A stretch of 64,000 nucleotides of DNA from Curtobacterium sp. MCPF17_052 (GCF_003234085.1 NZ_QKSD01000006.1:1-64000), one strand, 5' to 3'; counted from the stretch's first letter, positions 9,146 through 18,318 are shown. Notes: generated by a model from the letters alone, not told the origin. A program made the numbers and translations.

Positions 9146-9343
9146 TCAGTCGTCGACCTGGTCGCCGAGGAAGTCGGCGTAGGTGGCTTCGTGTTCGGTG
9201 CCGCCCGCGTCCACCATCTGGCGTTCGCCCGTCCAGCCGTCGGGCCCTGATGCCGTCGTGCCGTCCTGGTCGTCCCGCTGGTCTGCGTTCGTGTCTCCAC
9301 GCTGCCCCTGGGTGAACGGCGGGAGGTACTTGCTCGCGTCCAT
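9146..9343 (-). CDS. Small hydrophilic hypothetical protein
   Basis: A 65-residue, Asp/Gly/Gln/Thr-rich protein starting MDASKYLPPFTQGQRGD and ending YADFLGDQVDD. The ATG at 9343 has GGAAGGA about 6 nt upstream on its strand, which argues that it is real. No signal peptide or membrane segment is seen, and no function is suggested. It stands alone between convergent and divergent neighbours. Confidence 0.55.
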   Translation of the reverse strand: MDASKYLPPFTQGQRGDTNADQRDDQDGTTASGPDGWTGERQMVDAGGTEHEATYADFLGDQVDD

Positions 9344-9514
9344 GTCGCGTCCTTCCGTCCCGAGGACCGTAACAGCCACCCTCGGCCTGGCGTCGGTCCT
9401 CGGCGTGATCGTCCCCCGCGTGCGACGACAACGGGGGACGGAAGTTCGCCTCCGGCGGACCTCATGCCAGTGCATGCGGATTCCGGAGTCCGCATGGCGC
9501 GTGATGCAGCCCCG

Positions 9515-12082
9515 TCACTCCCGCACGACGTCGCCCGGCTCCTTGTCGCTCCGCCAGCCACGCCACGACGGCTGCCGGAGTCGTCCGTCGCCCGTCCACT
9601 CCGCGAACTCGACTTCTCCCACGCGCTCCGGCCGGACCCAGTGCGCGTCCCTGGCGTCCGGTCGCGGGACGTCGACGAACGGTGGAGCGTCCTGCTCGAG
9701 GTCGGCGAGCACCGCCCCGATCTCGTCGAGGTCACGGTCGCGGAACCCGGTCCCGACCTTGCCCACGTAGACCAGGCCGTCGTCGCCCGGGATCCCGAGC
9801 AGCAGGGACCCGATGCCCCCTTCGCGGCGACCGGCCCCGGGCTTCCACCCACCGACGACGACCTCTTGCGTCGCGTGGTGCTTCAGCTTCACCCAGGACT
9901 CGGAGCGGCGACCCTCGACGTACCGCGATGACCGTTTCTTCGCCACGACACCCTCGAGCCCTCGCTTCCGCGACTCGGTCATCGCCGCGGCGAGGTCGCC
10001 GTCGAACTCGGACGGGACGTCGATCGCGCCGCCGGGTTCGACGACCGTGCGCAGGGCTTCGCGCCGCGCGGTGTACCCGAGCCGGGTGAGTTCGTGCCCG
10101 TCGGCTTCGAGCACGTCGAACAGCAGCAGGTGCACCGGGGTCGCCGCCCGGGCAGCGCTGACCTCTCGCGGTCTCGTCAGTCCCATGCGGTTCTGCAACA
10201 GCTGGAACGACGGGCGCCCGTGCTCGTCGAGCGCCACGATCTCCCCGTCGAAGACCCCGTCCACGCCGGCGTGTTGGGCGAGTTCCTGCAGCTCCGGGTA
10301 CTGGTCGGTCAGGTCGTTGCCGTTCCGGCTGCGGAGCCGCACCGTGCCGTCGTGCACCGTGGCCAGGGCGCGCACGCCGTCCCACTTCATCTCGAACGCC
10401 CACTGCTCGGGGTCCAGAGCGGGTTCGCCCTTCTGCAACGACGCCTGCATGGTGCGGCGTTGATCCGGTGCCGTGTCCGACTCGGCAGCCCGCTCGATCC
10501 GTGACCCGGCGGGCGGTCGTCCGGAACCGGAGCTGGTACTGGTACTGGTACTGGTGCTGACGGGCTGGTCGCCGTCGGCGGTCGGCTGGTCCTTCGTCCG
10601 GTGGATGAGCCAGCTCTTCTCGTCCCCGGACCGACCGCGCCCACGACCGCGGGTGTGCAGGAGCGCGAGTCGGCGGACGCCGTTGGTCCGGCCGTGCAGG
10701 GTGACGATCACCTCTTCGTCTTCGCGCCACTTCTCGAGCTCGTAGGTGCCGTCGTCCCAGATCGTCACCGTGCCACCGCCGTACTCACCCGCCGGGATGA
10801 TCCCCTCGAAGCCGCCGTACTCCAGCGGGTGGTCCTCGGTGTGGACGGCGAGGTGGTTGGCGCCGGGGTCGGTCGGTTCGCCCTTCGGCAGCGCCCAGCT
10901 CACCAGGACACCGTCGTGCTCCAGGCGGAAGTCGTAGTGGTTGCGGGTGGCGTGGTGCTCCTGGATGACGAAGGTGGGGGTGCCGTCGGTCCGGACGGTC
11001 GGGGACGCCTGCGGAACGGGCTCCGGGGTCTTCGCCGCGTCGCGCTTGGCGCGGTAGGTCGTCAGGCGGTCCTGCGGATCCACGCGGTCCTGGGGATCCT
11101 GACGTTCCTGCATCGCCTGGCGTTCGCGGCGCTCGCGCTCGTTCACCTCCTCGGTCCGGGCACCGTCCCAGTGCCCGGAGTCCGCACGCCCGACCCCGAG
11201 CGCGGCGGCGGCGACCGGGTGCAGCAGGTCACCGAGGTCCGGCATCCGCTCGAGGACCTGGTCGAGGGTCAGGTGCGCCAGCCCGGGTTCGGTCAGCTCC
11301 TTCCACGTCCGGGGGGCGGCGACCGTCGGGTGCGAGCGGCCGCGCAGCGAGTACGGCGCGATCGTGGTCTTGTTGCCGTTGTTCTGCGACCAGTCGACGA
11401 ACACCTTGCCGGCACGCTCAGCCCGGCTCATGGACGACAGCACCAGGTCGGGCATGTCCTGCTCCAGCGCCTTCGCCAGCTCGTGGGCGACGTCGGACAC
11501 CTGCTGGGCGCTCGCCGTGCCGTCGAGGGCCGCGTACAGGTGGATGCCCTTCGACCCGGAGGTCACCGGGTACGGCTCGAGACCCATGCCCTGCAGCACG
11601 GCGCGGGCCGCGACCGCCACCTCGACGCACTCGGCCAGGCCGACGCCGTCCCCCGGGTCCAGGTCGAGCACGAGCCGGTCGGGGGCCTGGTGCCCACCGC
11701 GCGGGCCGAACCGCCACTGCGGCACGTGCAGCTCCAGCGAGGCCTGCTGCGCCATCCACACCAGCGTCGGCAGGTCGTCGACGACGGGGTACTCGACGTC
11801 GTGGTGCTCGTGGTGGATGGTGTGGTGCCGGATCCAGTCGGGCGCCGAGTCGGGCAGGTTCTTCTCGAAGAACACCTTGCCGTCGACGCCGTTCGCCCAG
11901 CGCTTCCGGGTCATCGGGCGGCCGGTGACGTGCGGGATCATCCACGGGGCGATCCGCTCGTAGTAGGCGACCACCTGCCCCTTCGTCGTGCCGGTCTCCG
12001 GGTACAGCACCTTGTCGAGGTTCGTCAGCGCGAGCCGCCGGTCCCCCACCTGCACCGTCGTCTTCTTGGCGACCGGACTCAC
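9515..12082 (-). CDS. ligD: Multifunctional NHEJ DNA ligase LigD
   Basis: An 855-residue bacterial end-joining ligase with the mycobacterial domain order. The N-terminal primase-polymerase domain spans about residues 1-300 (TNLDKVLYPETG, MTRKRWANG, DRLVLDLDPGDGV with the catalytic Asp pair). The 3'-phosphoesterase domain covers roughly 365-500 (IQEHHATRNHYDFRLEHDG, LPKGEPT, GFEGIIPAGEYGGG). The ATP-dependent ligase has EMKWDGVR with the adenylated Lys at about 566, followed by an OB-fold. A (Ser-Thr)n linker near residues 507-517 joins the phosphoesterase and ligase domains. The GTG start overlaps the SDR stop by 4 nt. It acts with Ku at 13.7 kb in double-strand break repair. Confidence 0.96.
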   Translation of the reverse strand: MSPVAKKTTVQVGDRRLALTNLDKVLYPETGTTKGQVVAYYERIAPWMIPHVTGRPMTRKRWANGVDGKVFFEKNLPDSAPDWIRHHTIHHEHHDVEYPVVDDLPTLVWMAQQASLELHVPQWRFGPRGGHQAPDRLVLDLDPGDGVGLAECVEVAVAARAVLQGMGLEPYPVTSGSKGIHLYAALDGTASAQQVSDVAHELAKALEQDMPDLVLSSMSRAERAGKVFVDWSQNNGNKTTIAPYSLRGRSHPTVAAPRTWKELTEPGLAHLTLDQVLERMPDLGDLLHPVAAAALGVGRADSGHWDGARTEEVNERERRERQAMQERQDPQDRVDPQDRLTTYRAKRDAAKTPEPVPQASPTVRTDGTPTFVIQEHHATRNHYDFRLEHDGVLVSWALPKGEPTDPGANHLAVHTEDHPLEYGGFEGIIPAGEYGGGTVTIWDDGTYELEKWREDEEVIVTLHGRTNGVRRLALLHTRGRGRGRSGDEKSWLIHRTKDQPTADGDQPVSTSTSTSTSSGSGRPPAGSRIERAAESDTAPDQRRTMQASLQKGEPALDPEQWAFEMKWDGVRALATVHDGTVRLRSRNGNDLTDQYPELQELAQHAGVDGVFDGEIVALDEHGRPSFQLLQNRMGLTRPREVSAARAATPVHLLLFDVLEADGHELTRLGYTARREALRTVVEPGGAIDVPSEFDGDLAAAMTESRKRGLEGVVAKKRSSRYVEGRRSESWVKLKHHATQEVVVGGWKPGAGRREGGIGSLLLGIPGDDGLVYVGKVGTGFRDRDLDEIGAVLADLEQDAPPFVDVPRPDARDAHWVRPERVGEVEFAEWTGDGRLRQPSWRGWRSDKEPGDVVRE

Positions 12083-12969
12083 AGCGCGACCCCCGTGGCA
12101 CCGCCGACCGTCAGCGTGGTGCCCGACGTGTAGGACGACTCGGGACCAGCCAGGTAGACGTAGGCGCTGCCGAGCTCGACGGGCTGCGCCGGACGGCCGA
12201 ACGGGGTGTCCTGCCCGTAGGCCGCGATCTCGTCACCGGGGTAGCTGATCGGCTGCAGCGGGGTCCACACCGGGCCGGGGACCACGGTGTTGGCCCGGAT
12301 GCCCTTCGCCGCGAGCTGCCGCGCGAGCCCGTTCGTGTACGTGATGATGGCGGCCTTCGTGGCGGCGTAGTCGATCATCCGGTCCTGCGGCTCGTACGCC
12401 GAGACCGAACTCGTCGTGACGATCGCGCTGCCCGGGGCCAGGTGTGGCACCACGGCGCGGGTCAGCCAGAACAACGAGTAGAGGTTGACCTTCATGGTGC
12501 GGTCGAAGTCCTCGGTGCTCTGTTCGGTGATGTCCGCGTGCACCTTCTGGTGTCCGGCGACCAGGACCAGCGCGTCGAGTCCGCCGAGCAGGTCGACGGC
12601 GGTGCGGACGAGTTCGGTGCAGAACGCCTCGTCCGTCAGGTCGCCGGGCAGCATCACCGCCGTACGCCCGAGGTCGGCGACGAGGTCGCGGACCTCGGTG
12701 AGGTCGTCGATCTCCTCCGGCAGGGCGTTCAGGGCGACGTCGGCCCCTTCCTTCGCCATCGCGATCGCGGCGGCTCGGCCGATGCCCGAGTCGGCGCCGG
12801 TGACGAGGACGCGGTACCCACGCATGCGTCCGGTGCCCTGGTAGCTCGTCTCACCGTGGTCGGCGGGCGGGTCGAGCTCCGCCGCTCGCCCGGACCCCTG
12901 CTGCGTCTGCGCGGGGAACGGCGGCCGTGCGTACTGGTCTCGTGGGTCCTGCTTGTCGAGCTGGCTCAT
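12079..12969 (-). CDS. SDR family oxidoreductase
   Basis: A 296-residue short-chain dehydrogenase of the YghA/general-stress-protein-39 type, with an N-terminal extension of about 45 residues before the Rossmann fold. The nucleotide motif TGADSGIG lies at residues 58-65, the NNAG position reads LVAGH (a variant), and the catalytic Ser/Tyr/Lys lie in SSVSAYEP and YAATKAA (Y201, K205). It reduces or oxidises an alcohol/carbonyl with NAD(P)H; the substrate is unknown. The frame is open far upstream, but the ATG at 12969 matches the family's extension. Coupling to ligD (4-nt overlap) suggests co-expression under stress. Confidence 0.88.
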   Translation of the reverse strand: MSQLDKQDPRDQYARPPFPAQTQQGSGRAAELDPPADHGETSYQGTGRMRGYRVLVTGADSGIGRAAAIAMAKEGADVALNALPEEIDDLTEVRDLVADLGRTAVMLPGDLTDEAFCTELVRTAVDLLGGLDALVLVAGHQKVHADITEQSTEDFDRTMKVNLYSLFWLTRAVVPHLAPGSAIVTTSSVSAYEPQDRMIDYAATKAAIITYTNGLARQLAAKGIRANTVVPGPVWTPLQPISYPGDEIAAYGQDTPFGRPAQPVELGSAYVYLAGPESSYTSGTTLTVGGATGVAL

Positions 12970-13082
12970 GGGCCCATCGTGCTCGCGGAACCGGACCGGC
13001 GACACAGGAGTGGCGACGTCCGTGGAGAACGCGAGACGTGCCTCCCGGCCGTGGAGGGGGAGACGTGCGCCGGGGCCGAGCG

Positions 13083-13610
13083 TCAGTCGGTCGAGACGAC
13101 CCGGTCCCGAGCGCTGAGGAGCCGCCGCGCCGCGCCACGCCGGCGGTACGACCCCACCAGGCCGACCGTCGCGACGACCGCCCACACGACGACCAACGCC
13201 CAGTCGGCGCCGTCGCCGTCCAGCGCGGAGCCGGCCCAGAGGAGGGTGACCACCGCGGCACCCCACGCGCTGACCAGGCGCCCCGTGGTCTCGTCCTCGA
13301 GCTGACGGACCCGCGGTCGCCACACCGCGTCCGGGACCTCCTCCGGCACCCGGCCGGACCGCAACCAGGAGCCGGTCTCGACGACGGCGGAGCGCCCGCC
13401 CCGGGACCACCACCGGCGCAGCTGCGCCACCGGCAACACGACGGCGAGCGCCACTCCGATGGTCACGACGGTGAACCAGGGGAAGGGACCGTCGATGAGC
13501 ACCCCGACCACGACCGCGATCCCCGCTCCGAGGACCACCATCAGTCCGAGCTGCACCCATCCGCCGAGGTCCAGCCGATCGTCCACTTCCGCTGCCGCTT
13601 CCCCCGCCAT
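13083..13610 (-). CDS. Four-TM hypothetical membrane protein
   Basis: A 175-residue protein with two pairs of hydrophobic segments (about residues 17-38 and 45-62, then 115-130 and 140-155) separated by a charged loop containing RVPEEVPDAVWRPRVRQLEDE. No enzymatic motif is seen and no family is recognised. It is divergent from ku, with 94 nt between the two starts, so they may share a control region. Confidence 0.7.
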   Translation of the reverse strand: MAGEAAAEVDDRLDLGGWVQLGLMVVLGAGIAVVVGVLIDGPFPWFTVVTIGVALAVVLPVAQLRRWWSRGGRSAVVETGSWLRSGRVPEEVPDAVWRPRVRQLEDETTGRLVSAWGAAVVTLLWAGSALDGDGADWALVVVWAVVATVGLVGSYRRRGAARRLLSARDRVVSTD

Positions 13611-13704
13611 GGGCGGCGACGATACGCCGGTCCCGACCCCACCGCACCTGGCGATCCGCTCGGAACCGGGAGCGGTGACCCGTCCGCACGAGCATCATGA
13701 GCGC

Positions 13705-14745
13705 ATGAGGTCGATCTGGAAGGGCTCCATCGCGTTCGGGCTCGTCAACGTGCCCATCAAGGTCTACGCGGCGACCGAGACGCACGACGTCTCCCTGCAC
13801 CAGATCCATGACGAGGACAAGGCTCGCATCCGGTACAAGCGGGTGTGCGAGCTCGGGCACGAGGTCGAGTACGGCGACATCCAACGCGCCTACGACGACG
13901 GTGAGAAGACGGTGGTCCTCACCCCCGACGACTTCAAGCAGCTGCCGCAGGAGCAGTCGCACGAGGTCGAGGTCCTGGAGTTCGTGCCCGTCGACCAGGT
14001 CGACCCGATGATGTTCGAGAAGACGTACTACCTGGAGCCGGACTCCCGCTCCCCGAAGGCGTACGTCCTGCTCCGGAAGACGCTCGAGCAGACCGACCGC
14101 CTGGCGATCGTGCAGTTCACGCTCCGGCAGAAGACGCGGCTCGGGGTGCTCCGCGTGCACGACGACGTCCTGCTGCTGCAGGGGCTCCTGTGGGGCGACG
14201 AGGTCCGTGCTGCCGACTTCAAGGCCCTCGACACGTCGGTCAAGGTCAGCGCGAACGAGCTGAAGATGTCGTCGTCGCTCGTCGAGAGCATGTCGACCGA
14301 CTTCGACCCGGACCGCTACACGGACGAGTACCAGGAGGAGCTGCAGCAGCTCATCGACGCGAAGCTCGAGGCGGGCGACGACGTCGACACCGCGGAGACG
14401 TTCGGCAAGGACGAGTCGGACGACGACGACACCGGTGGGGACGTCATCGACCTGATGGCCGCACTGCGCGCGTCCGTCGACAAGAACCGCGGGGGCGGAG
14501 CCCGGTCGGGAGGCTCGGGGTCGCGTTCCACGTCCGGCTCGCGATCGCGCGCGGCCGGTTCCGACGACGACGCGGACGACTCGTCCGACCGGAAGCCGGC
14601 GCCGAAGCGGGCCTCGGCCGCGAAGGCCCCGGCGAAGGCCGCTCCGGCGAAGCGGTCGACCGCGAAGAAGGCTCCCGCGGAGGACGAGCCGGCTGCGGAG
14701 AAGTCGACCGCGAAGCGGGCGTCGGCGAAGAAGAAGGCGAGTTGA
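13705..14745 (+). CDS. ku: Ku homodimer protein, NHEJ
   Basis: The DNA-end-binding partner of LigD. It is 346 residues long and begins MRSIWKGSIAFGLVNVPIKV, the classic bacterial Ku N-terminus. The Ku core runs to about residue 255 (LQGLLWGDEVR, SANELKMSSSLVESM, YQEELQQLIDAK). A long basic tail follows from about 275, rich in Lys/Ala/Ser (KRASAAKAPAKAAPAKR), as in other actinobacterial Ku proteins, where it helps bind DNA. The ATG at 13705 is the start required by the conserved N-terminus. Transcribed convergently relative to ligD and its SDR partner. Confidence 0.95.
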   Translation: MRSIWKGSIAFGLVNVPIKVYAATETHDVSLHQIHDEDKARIRYKRVCELGHEVEYGDIQRAYDDGEKTVVLTPDDFKQLPQEQSHEVEVLEFVPVDQVDPMMFEKTYYLEPDSRSPKAYVLLRKTLEQTDRLAIVQFTLRQKTRLGVLRVHDDVLLLQGLLWGDEVRAADFKALDTSVKVSANELKMSSSLVESMSTDFDPDRYTDEYQEELQQLIDAKLEAGDDVDTAETFGKDESDDDDTGGDVIDLMAALRASVDKNRGGGARSGGSGSRSTSGSRSRAAGSDDDADDSSDRKPAPKRASAAKAPAKAAPAKRSTAKKAPAEDEPAAEKSTAKRASAKKKAS

Positions 14746-14776
14746 GGGCCTCCCGGCCGGAGACGCTGACGGCTGC

Positions 14777-15289
14777 TCAGCTGCCCTGACCCGACCCACC
14801 CGTCCGCCGTCGCAGGACGAACGGCAGCGTCGTCCACAGTGCAGCCGTCCCGATGAAGACCGCGGCACCACCGACCAGTCCGCCGCGGTCGCCGAGCACC
14901 ACGTCGAAGACGAACAGCACCGTCCCGGCGAACAGCAGCGCACTGGCGAACAGGGCGACGAGCAGGATCACGTTGCCGGCCCGGACCAGCTCGTGCTTCT
15001 GACGCTGCCGGAACACCAGGCGGTGGGTCGCGACCGCGGACAGCGCGACCACGGTGACGACGACGGCCAGGACCACCAGCACGAGGTAGGTCGTCTCCTG
15101 CAACTCGGTCAGGGAACGGAAGCGCTGCTGGAACGGCAGGGTCAGGAGGAACCCACCGAGGATCTGCGTGCCGGTCTGGACGATGCGGAGCTCCTGCTGG
15201 ATGTCGGCCCAGTTGCGGTCCCAGCGTTCCGCCGAGGTCTCGTTGCGCCCGCGCTCCGTGCCGCGGGGCTCGCTGTCGGTCGTGCTCAT
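14777..15289 (-). CDS. DUF6328-like membrane protein
   Basis: A 170-residue protein with a hydrophilic N-terminus of about 30 residues and four predicted membrane segments (near 42-55, 68-88, 102-124 and 135-155). The stretch ELRIVQTGTQILGGFLLTLPFQQRF is characteristic of the actinobacterial DUF6328 family. Function unknown. The ATG at 15289 is the first start after an in-frame upstream region with no coding character. Confidence 0.75.
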   Translation of the reverse strand: MSTTDSEPRGTERGRNETSAERWDRNWADIQQELRIVQTGTQILGGFLLTLPFQQRFRSLTELQETTYLVLVVLAVVVTVVALSAVATHRLVFRQRQKHELVRAGNVILLVALFASALLFAGTVLFVFDVVLGDRGGLVGGAAVFIGTAALWTTLPFVLRRRTGGSGQGS

Positions 15290-15373
15290 GCGACGAATGT
15301 ACGCAGAGCCGTCGTCGCCGCCCGCAGCCGGGCCGTCATGCGCGTGTAACACGAGCAGCGGGAGACTGGACGG

Positions 15374-16039
15374 ATGACTCCACAAGAGCCTGGCAGCCTG
15401 TCCCCATCGGCACGGCCTGCCCGCCGCTGGCGCGTCGGTCAGGAACCGGTGACGGGGGCCCAGTCTCCACCCGAGGTCACCGGCCCACCCGTCACCGTGT
15501 CCATCACCCGCCTCGTCGAACCGGAGCGCATCCCCGAGGTCACGCTGTGGGTGCAGTCGGGCGTGAACCTGGCCAACCGGTACCCGGGGTTCCTCGGCTC
15601 GGGGTGGGTCCGTTCCAGCGCACGGTCGCGGGAGTGGCACATGCTCTACCGGTTCGCGGACCACGACTCCCTGTCCACGTGGGAGGTCTCGGACGACCGC
15701 CTGCGCTGGCTGGACCTCGGTCGGGACCTGGTCGTCGAGTCCCGCGTCGAGAAGCGCACCGGCATCGAGGGGTGGTTCGACGTGCCGCAGGACGCCCCGG
15801 CGTCGAGCGCGCCGCCGCGGTGGAAGCAGGCCGTCAGCATCTGGCTCGGGTTCTTCCCGGTCAACCTGGTGTTCACGGTCCTGGTCGGGTGGCTGCTGCC
15901 GTCGTTCGCGGGCCTGGCGGCGCTGCCCAGGGTGCTCGTCACGACGCTGGTGCTCACACCGGTCATGACGTTCTGGGTGCTGCCCTTCGTGACGAAGCTC
16001 ATCCGCCCCTGGCTGCTGGCCCCGCCCCGCCGCTCCTGA
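15374..16039 (+). CDS. Antibiotic-biosynthesis-monooxygenase-like membrane protein
   Basis: A 221-residue protein with a dimeric alpha/beta-barrel (ABM) domain at about residues 38-120, containing VSITRLVEPERIPEVTLWV and a WHMLYRFADHDSLSTW strand-helix motif, followed by two transmembrane segments (about 150-172 and 185-205). This ABM-plus-two-TM layout recurs in actinobacteria and is annotated as a quinol-monooxygenase-like protein, though no catalytic activity is proven for it. It is divergent from the DUF6328 gene. Confidence 0.75.
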   Translation: MTPQEPGSLSPSARPARRWRVGQEPVTGAQSPPEVTGPPVTVSITRLVEPERIPEVTLWVQSGVNLANRYPGFLGSGWVRSSARSREWHMLYRFADHDSLSTWEVSDDRLRWLDLGRDLVVESRVEKRTGIEGWFDVPQDAPASSAPPRWKQAVSIWLGFFPVNLVFTVLVGWLLPSFAGLAALPRVLVTTLVLTPVMTFWVLPFVTKLIRPWLLAPPRRS

Positions 16040-16573
16040 TCGCGGAACACAACGTCGGCGGCTGCCCACAACTGAGTACCGCTGTGAGGAGGCGCCGACA
16101 TTGCGTTCCGCGGGGGTGGCGTCTCGCGGGGGCACCGGGCCAGCGGGCCGCGCCGGAAGCGGCAGCGCGGGTGGCGAGCGGGGCGGAGGTGGCGTCGTGG
16201 GTCTGCCGGAGTGCGGCCCAGCCCGCGGTCACGTCGATCGACTCCGGGTCTTCGATCGGTGCGGCGAGCACGTGCTGCGCCCAGGGCACGGCGTCTCCGG
16301 GCAGCCGCAGCTCCGGCGGGAACGCGCCGGTGTCCGCGGTCGAGGTCCGGGTGTGCGCGGCGGCATTGCTCGCCCGGTCCGGGGACCGCAGCGACATGAA
16401 GGCGACGTGGCGCGGCGGGGTGCCCGCGCTGATCGTGGTCGCCGCCGCCCAGCAACCGTGGTGCACCGTTCTGGGACGGTGGTCGATGTGGCACGAGGAC
16501 TTGCTCAGGCGCACAAGTACTGTCTGCTCTTGTCGGACAGCAGCGGCACGCGGCTCGCGCAACGACCACTTCC
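16040..16573. other. Gene-poor stretch with decayed-looking frame
   Basis: This 534-bp stretch has no convincing intact gene. It holds the REP-like inverted repeat at 16041-16112. On the minus strand there is a frame from an ATG at 16397 whose first 80 residues look protein-like (FPPELRLPGDAVPWAQHV, PESIDVTAGWAALRQTHDA) but which then degrades into Arg/Ala-rich translation overlapping the previous gene. This may be a gene remnant; I could not name a parent family. Confidence 0.4.
16041..16112. repeat. REP-like inverted repeat, copy 1
   Basis: Arms of 20 bp at 16041-16060 and 16093-16112 match at 18 of 20 positions when one is reverse-complemented (consensus CGCGGAACRCAAYGTCGGCG), around a 32-nt centre. 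A second element with near-identical arms lies at 60217-60288, so this is a dispersed element and not a simple gene-specific terminator. Confidence 0.7.
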
Positions 16574-16834
16574 TCAGGAGCCTGCCGTCGGGCGGTTCCG
16601 TCGCCGCCGCGAGCCACGGCCAGCCGAGGTGATGATCGCGGTGATGCAGATCACCACCCCTGCCGTCAACCAGTCGCGGACTGTGCCCAGACCACCGGTG
16701 GCCGCGACGATGATCACGGCCGTCAGGACCGCAACCGGGAAGCAGGCGGCAACGACCTTCGGCAGGAACCGGCCGGCCGACCAGGCTGCTCCGAAGAACG
16801 CGGCGACACACAGTGCGATGAGGAGGTCGGTCAT
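16574..16834 (-). CDS. Small membrane protein of bacteriocin locus
   Basis: An 86-residue protein with two or three hydrophobic segments (about residues 3-20, 27-46 and 53-70) and a basic tail (RGSRRRRNR). It is the last gene of the operon accompanying the lacticin Q-like peptide. Its ATG overlaps the stop of the PH-domain gene by 4 nt. Aureocin A53 and lacticin Q loci also carry small membrane proteins (AucD/LnqD type) needed for secretion or immunity; I infer a comparable role from position and size, not from recognisable sequence identity. Confidence 0.7.
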   Translation of the reverse strand: MTDLLIALCVAAFFGAAWSAGRFLPKVVAACFPVAVLTAVIIVAATGGLGTVRDWLTAGVVICITAIITSAGRGSRRRRNRPTAGS

Positions 16835-18318
16835 CGAGGATTCCTTTCCAGAGTGAGCGGCGTCGACGAGTCCAACTCCCGACGCAGCAGAGCTGCGAGA
16901 CGAGCGGATGCGGGCCACACGGTGAGTCGAACGGTGTGCCGCCCGCGGAGTGTCACGGTCTGCGTGCCGCGCTGCCTGGAGAACCCGACCCACCGGCACA
17001 CGTCGACCGAGTCCGCCCTGACCACCCACACGGATCGGAACAGCGTCCCCCGCTGTGCGATGACCCACCGGCCGCCGGACGCACTGGTTGCTACCCGGAT
17101 GTGACCGATGTGGCTGTCTGCCGCTCGGAGCAGGAGGAACGCCGCGGCCACAGCAACCAGCGCGAGCGGAGCCAGGGTCACAGACGCGACGGTGGCGAGG
17201 AGCAAACTCCCCGCGACGGCGACCAGCACGACGGGCAGGGCTCGAGTTCGACGAGACCCGTCGACCAGATCAGCGGAAGGCAGACCGGTGAGGAAGCCGA
17301 GCATCTCGACGGCTTGCGGCATGCGGGTCAATGGCAGCAAGAGGTTCCGGGTCACGAGCCCGCTGCCTCCTCGAACGACGGCACGGAGGACGACGCGGTT
17401 CCCGAGAAGCATCAACACGGGTCTTCGGAACTCGTACGCTGCAACGTCCTCCGACACGACGACACGCTGCTCCCTCTGCGCCAGCCCCGCGGCGAAGACC
17501 AACTCACCGCTCGGACTGCACGTCACTGAGAAGCCTCGGTACCGGACCCACGCGACGGTGGACCCGTAGACCAGGCTCCCGACGGCAACGATCCCGACGG
17601 CAAGGCCCGACACCACAGGATCGAGCCGAGCGATCTCACGCACGGATGGCAACACCGTTCTGGAGAGACCGAACCAGGGCAGGATCTCGGATGCCGCGGA
17701 GTAGACGCTCGGCAGGAAGAAGACGAATGCGCCCGTGCAGACCCCGATGAGCACGAAATCGGACGGTCGGAGAGGTGGAGTCACGACCCGTCCTGGCTCG
17801 GACTCCATGATCGGCGCGACGTCGAGTACCTGTCCGGGGTCGAGCAGACCTGGGGTGGCCCGCTCCGCCCGGCTCTGACCGTGGAGCCGCACGAGGCGAG
17901 CAGCCTCGCCGGTCAGGAGGTCCTGGATCGTGACGGACGCCATCTCCGATGCCCGCAGTGTGATCCGGAGATCCGCGACACCGAAGGTGCGCTGCACCAG
18001 TGTCTGACCGACGGTCACGCTGACGACGGACCGCCACGAGAGGCGCTTCTCCTCGCGGCAGCCGAGTCCTCGGAGGACCGTGATGCCGCGCCTGTTCGCC
18101 GCGTACCGCACGGTGCACCAGCCGGAGAAGACCTGCACCAGCCGCGTGTAGCCGTAGTAGACCAAGACGACCATGAGCACCGTGTCCCAGGCAGATGGGA
18201 GCGCCGCCGTCAGCGTCACGCCGAACCCGACCACCAGCCAAGCGGATCGCATCACGATCGCGGCCCGGACGAGCAGGGAACGCGGGTGGGGACGACGAAG
18301 TGGAACACGATCAGACAT
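16831..18318 (-). CDS. Multi-bPH2-domain membrane protein, likely bacteriocin immunity
   Basis: A 495-residue YdbT-like protein. Membrane segments (about 20-50, 185-205, 235-255 and 345-375) alternate with bacterial PH (bPH2) domains. The first has VQVFSGWCTVRYAANRRGI and QTLVQRTFGVADLRITL, the second the YRGFSVTCSPSGELVFAAG stretch, the third RGTLFRSVWVVRADSV. YdbS/YdbT-type bPH2 proteins next to leaderless bacteriocins (AucB/AucC, LnqB/LnqC) provide self-immunity or aid secretion. The ATG start overlaps the preceding single-domain PH gene by 8 nt, as for a heteromeric pair. Domain call is good; immunity is inferred from context. Confidence 0.85.
   Translation of the reverse strand: MSDRVPLRRPHPRSLLVRAAIVMRSAWLVVGFGVTLTAALPSAWDTVLMVVLVYYGYTRLVQVFSGWCTVRYAANRRGITVLRGLGCREEKRLSWRSVVSVTVGQTLVQRTFGVADLRITLRASEMASVTIQDLLTGEAARLVRLHGQSRAERATPGLLDPGQVLDVAPIMESEPGRVVTPPLRPSDFVLIGVCTGAFVFFLPSVYSAASEILPWFGLSRTVLPSVREIARLDPVVSGLAVGIVAVGSLVYGSTVAWVRYRGFSVTCSPSGELVFAAGLAQREQRVVVSEDVAAYEFRRPVLMLLGNRVVLRAVVRGGSGLVTRNLLLPLTRMPQAVEMLGFLTGLPSADLVDGSRRTRALPVVLVAVAGSLLLATVASVTLAPLALVAVAAAFLLLRAADSHIGHIRVATSASGGRWVIAQRGTLFRSVWVVRADSVDVCRWVGFSRQRGTQTVTLRGRHTVRLTVWPASARLAALLRRELDSSTPLTLERNPR

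Noticed and set aside
12970..14943. Upstream extension of the SDR frame covering the Ku region on the minus strand
   Set aside because: The extension is antisense to ku, Arg/Leu-repetitive and not protein-like; the family's N-terminus begins at 12969.
16101..16856. Plus-strand 251-codon frame over the end of the bacteriocin operon
   Set aside because: Mostly antisense to the 86-residue membrane protein and Arg/Gly-rich; no ribosome site or family.
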